64,000 nt of DNA from Rathayibacter sp. VKM Ac-2759 (GTDB taxonomy: Bacteria; Actinomycetota; Actinomycetes; Actinomycetales; Microbacteriaceae): the NCBI RefSeq assembly GCF_009834225.1, contig NZ_CP047176.1, positions 3,224,001-3,288,000 on the forward strand, given 5' to 3'. The notes below the pieces were generated by a model. That model made no database searches and had not been told where the DNA came from. It saw only the letters and a list, made by a program, of their open reading frames with translations. Numbering within the stretch: the stretch's first letter is position 1; each line of letters opens with the position of its first letter. The translations under genes and the position numbers were made by a program. Shown in pieces: positions 62,338-64,000 of the stretch.

Positions 62338-62964
62338 TCACCGACCGGAGGCGAGCAGCGACCGTCCTGTGAGGAACCAGACGAGACCGACCGCGATCAG
62401 CGAGAGCGTCTCGGCGACGGAGCCGATCGCGTAGAGCGCGAACAGCAGCTCCTGCGCCGGTACCGCGACGACGAGACCGGGGATCGAGGTGATCACGCCG
62501 CCGAGCACGTGCAGCGCGAGCGCGACGACCGCGACGACGACCGCGCGCCGCGGGACCGAGCGGGCGGCGGCGAGCGCCGTGAGACCCAGGGCCGCCGCGA
62601 TGACCGACAGCGCCAGGATCGCCCCGGAGAGCACCGACGAGCCGACCATGATCCCCAGCGAGTCGCTCGCCGGAGTGGCCAGGCGGACGACGGGGCCGAG
62701 CACGAGCAGCACGGCGAAGGCGATGAGGGCCGCGCCGCCACGACGGCCCACCAGTCCGCCTCCGGCGTCGGCTCCTCGTGCGAGGACGACGGCGGCGGAA
62801 CCGAGGAGCCCGGCGAGCAGGATCGGCGCGACGCGACCGGCCCCGACGAGTCCCAGTGGCGCGAACCAGAGCGCGATCTGGAGGAGCCCCGCGGCCCCCA
62901 CGAGGACGCCTGCGAGTCGCAGCGCGGCTCCGCGCGAACGGACGGTCGGTCGGACTGCGGTCAT
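62338..62964 (-). CDS. Hypothetical membrane protein
   Basis: 208 aa, six predicted helices (LAGVLVGAAGLLQIALWFAPL, then five more). A short N-terminal basic tail precedes them. ATG 62964 has GGGGAGGGG upstream. Family not recognised. Divergent from the GntR gene across 93 bp and could be its target. Convergent with the LuxR gene, 15 bp apart. Confidence 0.75.
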   Translation of the reverse strand: MTAVRPTVRSRGAALRLAGVLVGAAGLLQIALWFAPLGLVGAGRVAPILLAGLLGSAAVVLARGADAGGGLVGRRGGAALIAFAVLLVLGPVVRLATPASDSLGIMVGSSVLSGAILALSVIAAALGLTALAAARSVPRRAVVVAVVALALHVLGGVITSIPGLVVAVPAQELLFALYAIGSVAETLSLIAVGLVWFLTGRSLLASGR

Positions 62965-63036
62965 GCGATCCCCTCCCCCGAGGTCGTCGGCCACGTTACC
63001 CGACGAGAATCGGGCGACGTCGTGCTCTGACTCACT

Positions 63037-63062
63037 TGTTCTAGTAACATTGCAAACATGTT
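63037..63062 (+). promoter_or_regulatory. Promoter/operator of the GntR gene
   Basis: TGTT-CTAGT-AACA at 63037-63049 and AACAT-N7-ATGTT at 63046-63062 overlap each other and the start codon. TAGTAA (63042-63047) lies 10 bases before ATG 63058, a good -10 for a leaderless mRNA. Confidence 0.55.
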
Positions 63063-63411
63063 GTTCCGCGTCGACCACTCCTCGCCGCGCTCCCTGGCCG
63101 ACCAGATCGAAGCGCAGGTGCGCGCCGCCGTCGCCGACGGCGTGCTCTCGGCGGGCGACCGCCTGCCCCCCGCCCGTGAGCTCGCCGACTCGCTGGGCAT
63201 CAACATGCACACCGTGCTGCGGGCCTACGGCGCACTGCGCGACGACGGCCTGCTGCAGATGCGGCGCGGTCGCGGCGCGTGGATCGCGGAGTCGGCGGGG
63301 CCGGGCCTCGTCCGCGTCACCGCCCTCGTCGAGCAGCTGCTCGCCGAGGCCCGCCGCAGCGGGATCAGCCCCGCCGACCTCGTCCGCCTGATCGAGAGGA
63401 CCACCCCGTGA
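63058..63411 (+). CDS. GntR-family regulator, YtrA type
   Basis: 117 aa. HTH: SLADQIEAQVRAAVADGVLSAGDRLPPARELADSLGINMHTVLRAYGAL, seen as DRLPPARELADSLG and recognition helix NMHTVLRAYGAL. The short tail (about 45 aa) marks the YtrA subgroup, which commonly controls the membrane-protein genes beside it. GTGA overlap with the DUF1648 gene supports that. Confidence 0.92.
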   Translation: MLFRVDHSSPRSLADQIEAQVRAAVADGVLSAGDRLPPARELADSLGINMHTVLRAYGALRDDGLLQMRRGRGAWIAESAGPGLVRVTALVEQLLAEARRSGISPADLVRLIERTTP

Positions 63412-64000
63412 CCACCCGCCTCCGCCGCCTGCTGGCCGGCGCCTCCCTCCTGCTCCCGGCCCTCGGAGTCGTCGCCTCGCGCCTCGCACTGGCCGACCGC
63501 CTCCCCGGGACCCTCGCCTCGCACTGGTCGAGCACCGGCGCGGCCGACGACACGATGACGGTCGGCGCCGCGCTCACGCTCTCGCTCGTGATGGCGGGCG
63601 GGGCGGCCGTGGCGGGGATCGTGCTCGTCGCGCTCGGCCGCGCACCCCGGCTCGTCCTCGCGACCGCCGGCGGCGTCGCCGGCCTCGGCGCCTCGACCTG
63701 GGCGACCTCGGTCGGCACCACGCTCGCGGCCGGATCCGCCGAGGGCGCCGTGCTCGGGCCGTGGCTGCTCGCGCTCCTCGCCGGTGTCCTCTACGCGATC
63801 GCGCCCGCCCTGATCGCGCCGGCGACCGTCCGCGAGCCGCGCACCGCCGTCGACCGCCTCCCCCTCGGCAGCGCGGAGACGGGCGCGTGGTCGTCGACGA
63901 TCACCGGCCGCGTGTTCGCGGTCGTCGGAGTCGTGCTGATCGGCTCGGCCGCGATCGCCACCTCGACGCTGCTGGCGGAGGGAGCCGTGGGCCCGGCCGT
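63408..64000 (+). CDS. DUF1648-domain membrane protein (3' end outside window)
   Basis: At least 197 aa are visible. The first helix (LLAGASLLLPALGVVAS) is followed by DRLPGTLASHWSSTGAADDTM, the DUF1648 motif (xPxxHW). Four more helices follow. Related to the SdpI-like immunity/signal proteins and usually paired with a YtrA-type GntR regulator. GTG 63408 overlaps the regulator stop (GTGA). Confidence 0.85.
   Translation, partial: MTTRLRRLLAGASLLLPALGVVASRLALADRLPGTLASHWSSTGAADDTMTVGAALTLSLVMAGGAAVAGIVLVALGRAPRLVLATAGGVAGLGASTWATSVGTTLAAGSAEGAVLGPWLLALLAGVLYAIAPALIAPATVREPRTAVDRLPLGSAETGAWSSTITGRVFAVVGVVLIGSAAIATSTLLAEGAVGPA

Overview
The window is high-GC actinobacterial chromosome, dense with genes that overlap by 4 bases (ATGA/GTGA). 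Several small families and gene types point to Microbacteriaceae (Rathayibacter/Curtobacterium-like): DUF6458 and DUF7882 proteins, twin-arginine-type secreted proteins, a CX5R low-molecular-weight-phosphatase arsenate reductase, and carbohydrate ABC importers encoded without their own ATPase. The genus is an inference. I saw no prophage, transposase, tRNA, rRNA or CRISPR.

1-13.98 kb is a sugar-acid locus. A binding protein and two permeases (1-2479, minus) diverge from a GH29 alpha-L-fucosidase (2688-4184). A long minus-strand operon (13854 down to 5882) encodes a zinc dehydrogenase, a KduD-like SDR, a fused KDPG aldolase/KDG kinase, a solute-binding-like protein with no signal peptide, an aldo/keto reductase, an L-fuconate-dehydratase-like enolase and a fuconolactonase-like amidohydrolase. 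The last three fit oxidative L-fucose breakdown. Between importer and operon lies an arsenic pair: an ArsR-arsenate reductase fusion (4339-5238) and a stand-alone arsenate reductase (5310-5720), each behind an ATAGA/TCTAT operator, followed by what looks like a decayed arsenate-reductase fragment.

14-30 kb is mostly housekeeping: a nuclease-like protein and membrane partner, PPOX protein, MarR, hydrolase/DoxX, diacylglycerol kinase, a Tat-type secreted protein with an odd hairpin-rich leader, an AI-2E exporter, a three-gene sensor cluster (kinase, kinase-like membrane protein, LuxR regulator), CspA, and a DHA2 efflux pump under an 18-bp palindrome.

30-40 kb is alpha-glucan/glucoside metabolism: GlgX, a GH31 glycosidase, a second ABC importer and a LacI regulator with three AACCGGTT operators. 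40-49 kb holds a zinc metallopeptidase, an amine oxidase/aldehyde dehydrogenase pair divergent from MarR-MFS, a 133-bp tandem repeat array, and pyruvate:quinone oxidoreductase. 49-57 kb has an MFS pump, a TetR/quinone-reductase pair sharing a 26-bp operator, TauE, an esterase, Asp23, and a pentapeptide protein with a Cys cluster. 57-64 kb has deoC, a patchwork of repeats, the rpmB-rpmG-rpsN ribosomal operon, a polysaccharide deacetylase, lysG/lysE, an orphan LuxR regulator and a GntR/DUF1648 pair running off the end.

The strongest unexplained signal is non-coding. One roughly 130-bp element lies after the MFS stop at 45974 (expanded to four units) and, diverged and inverted, after rpsN (58046-58170). 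Its hairpins are kept by compensatory base changes.
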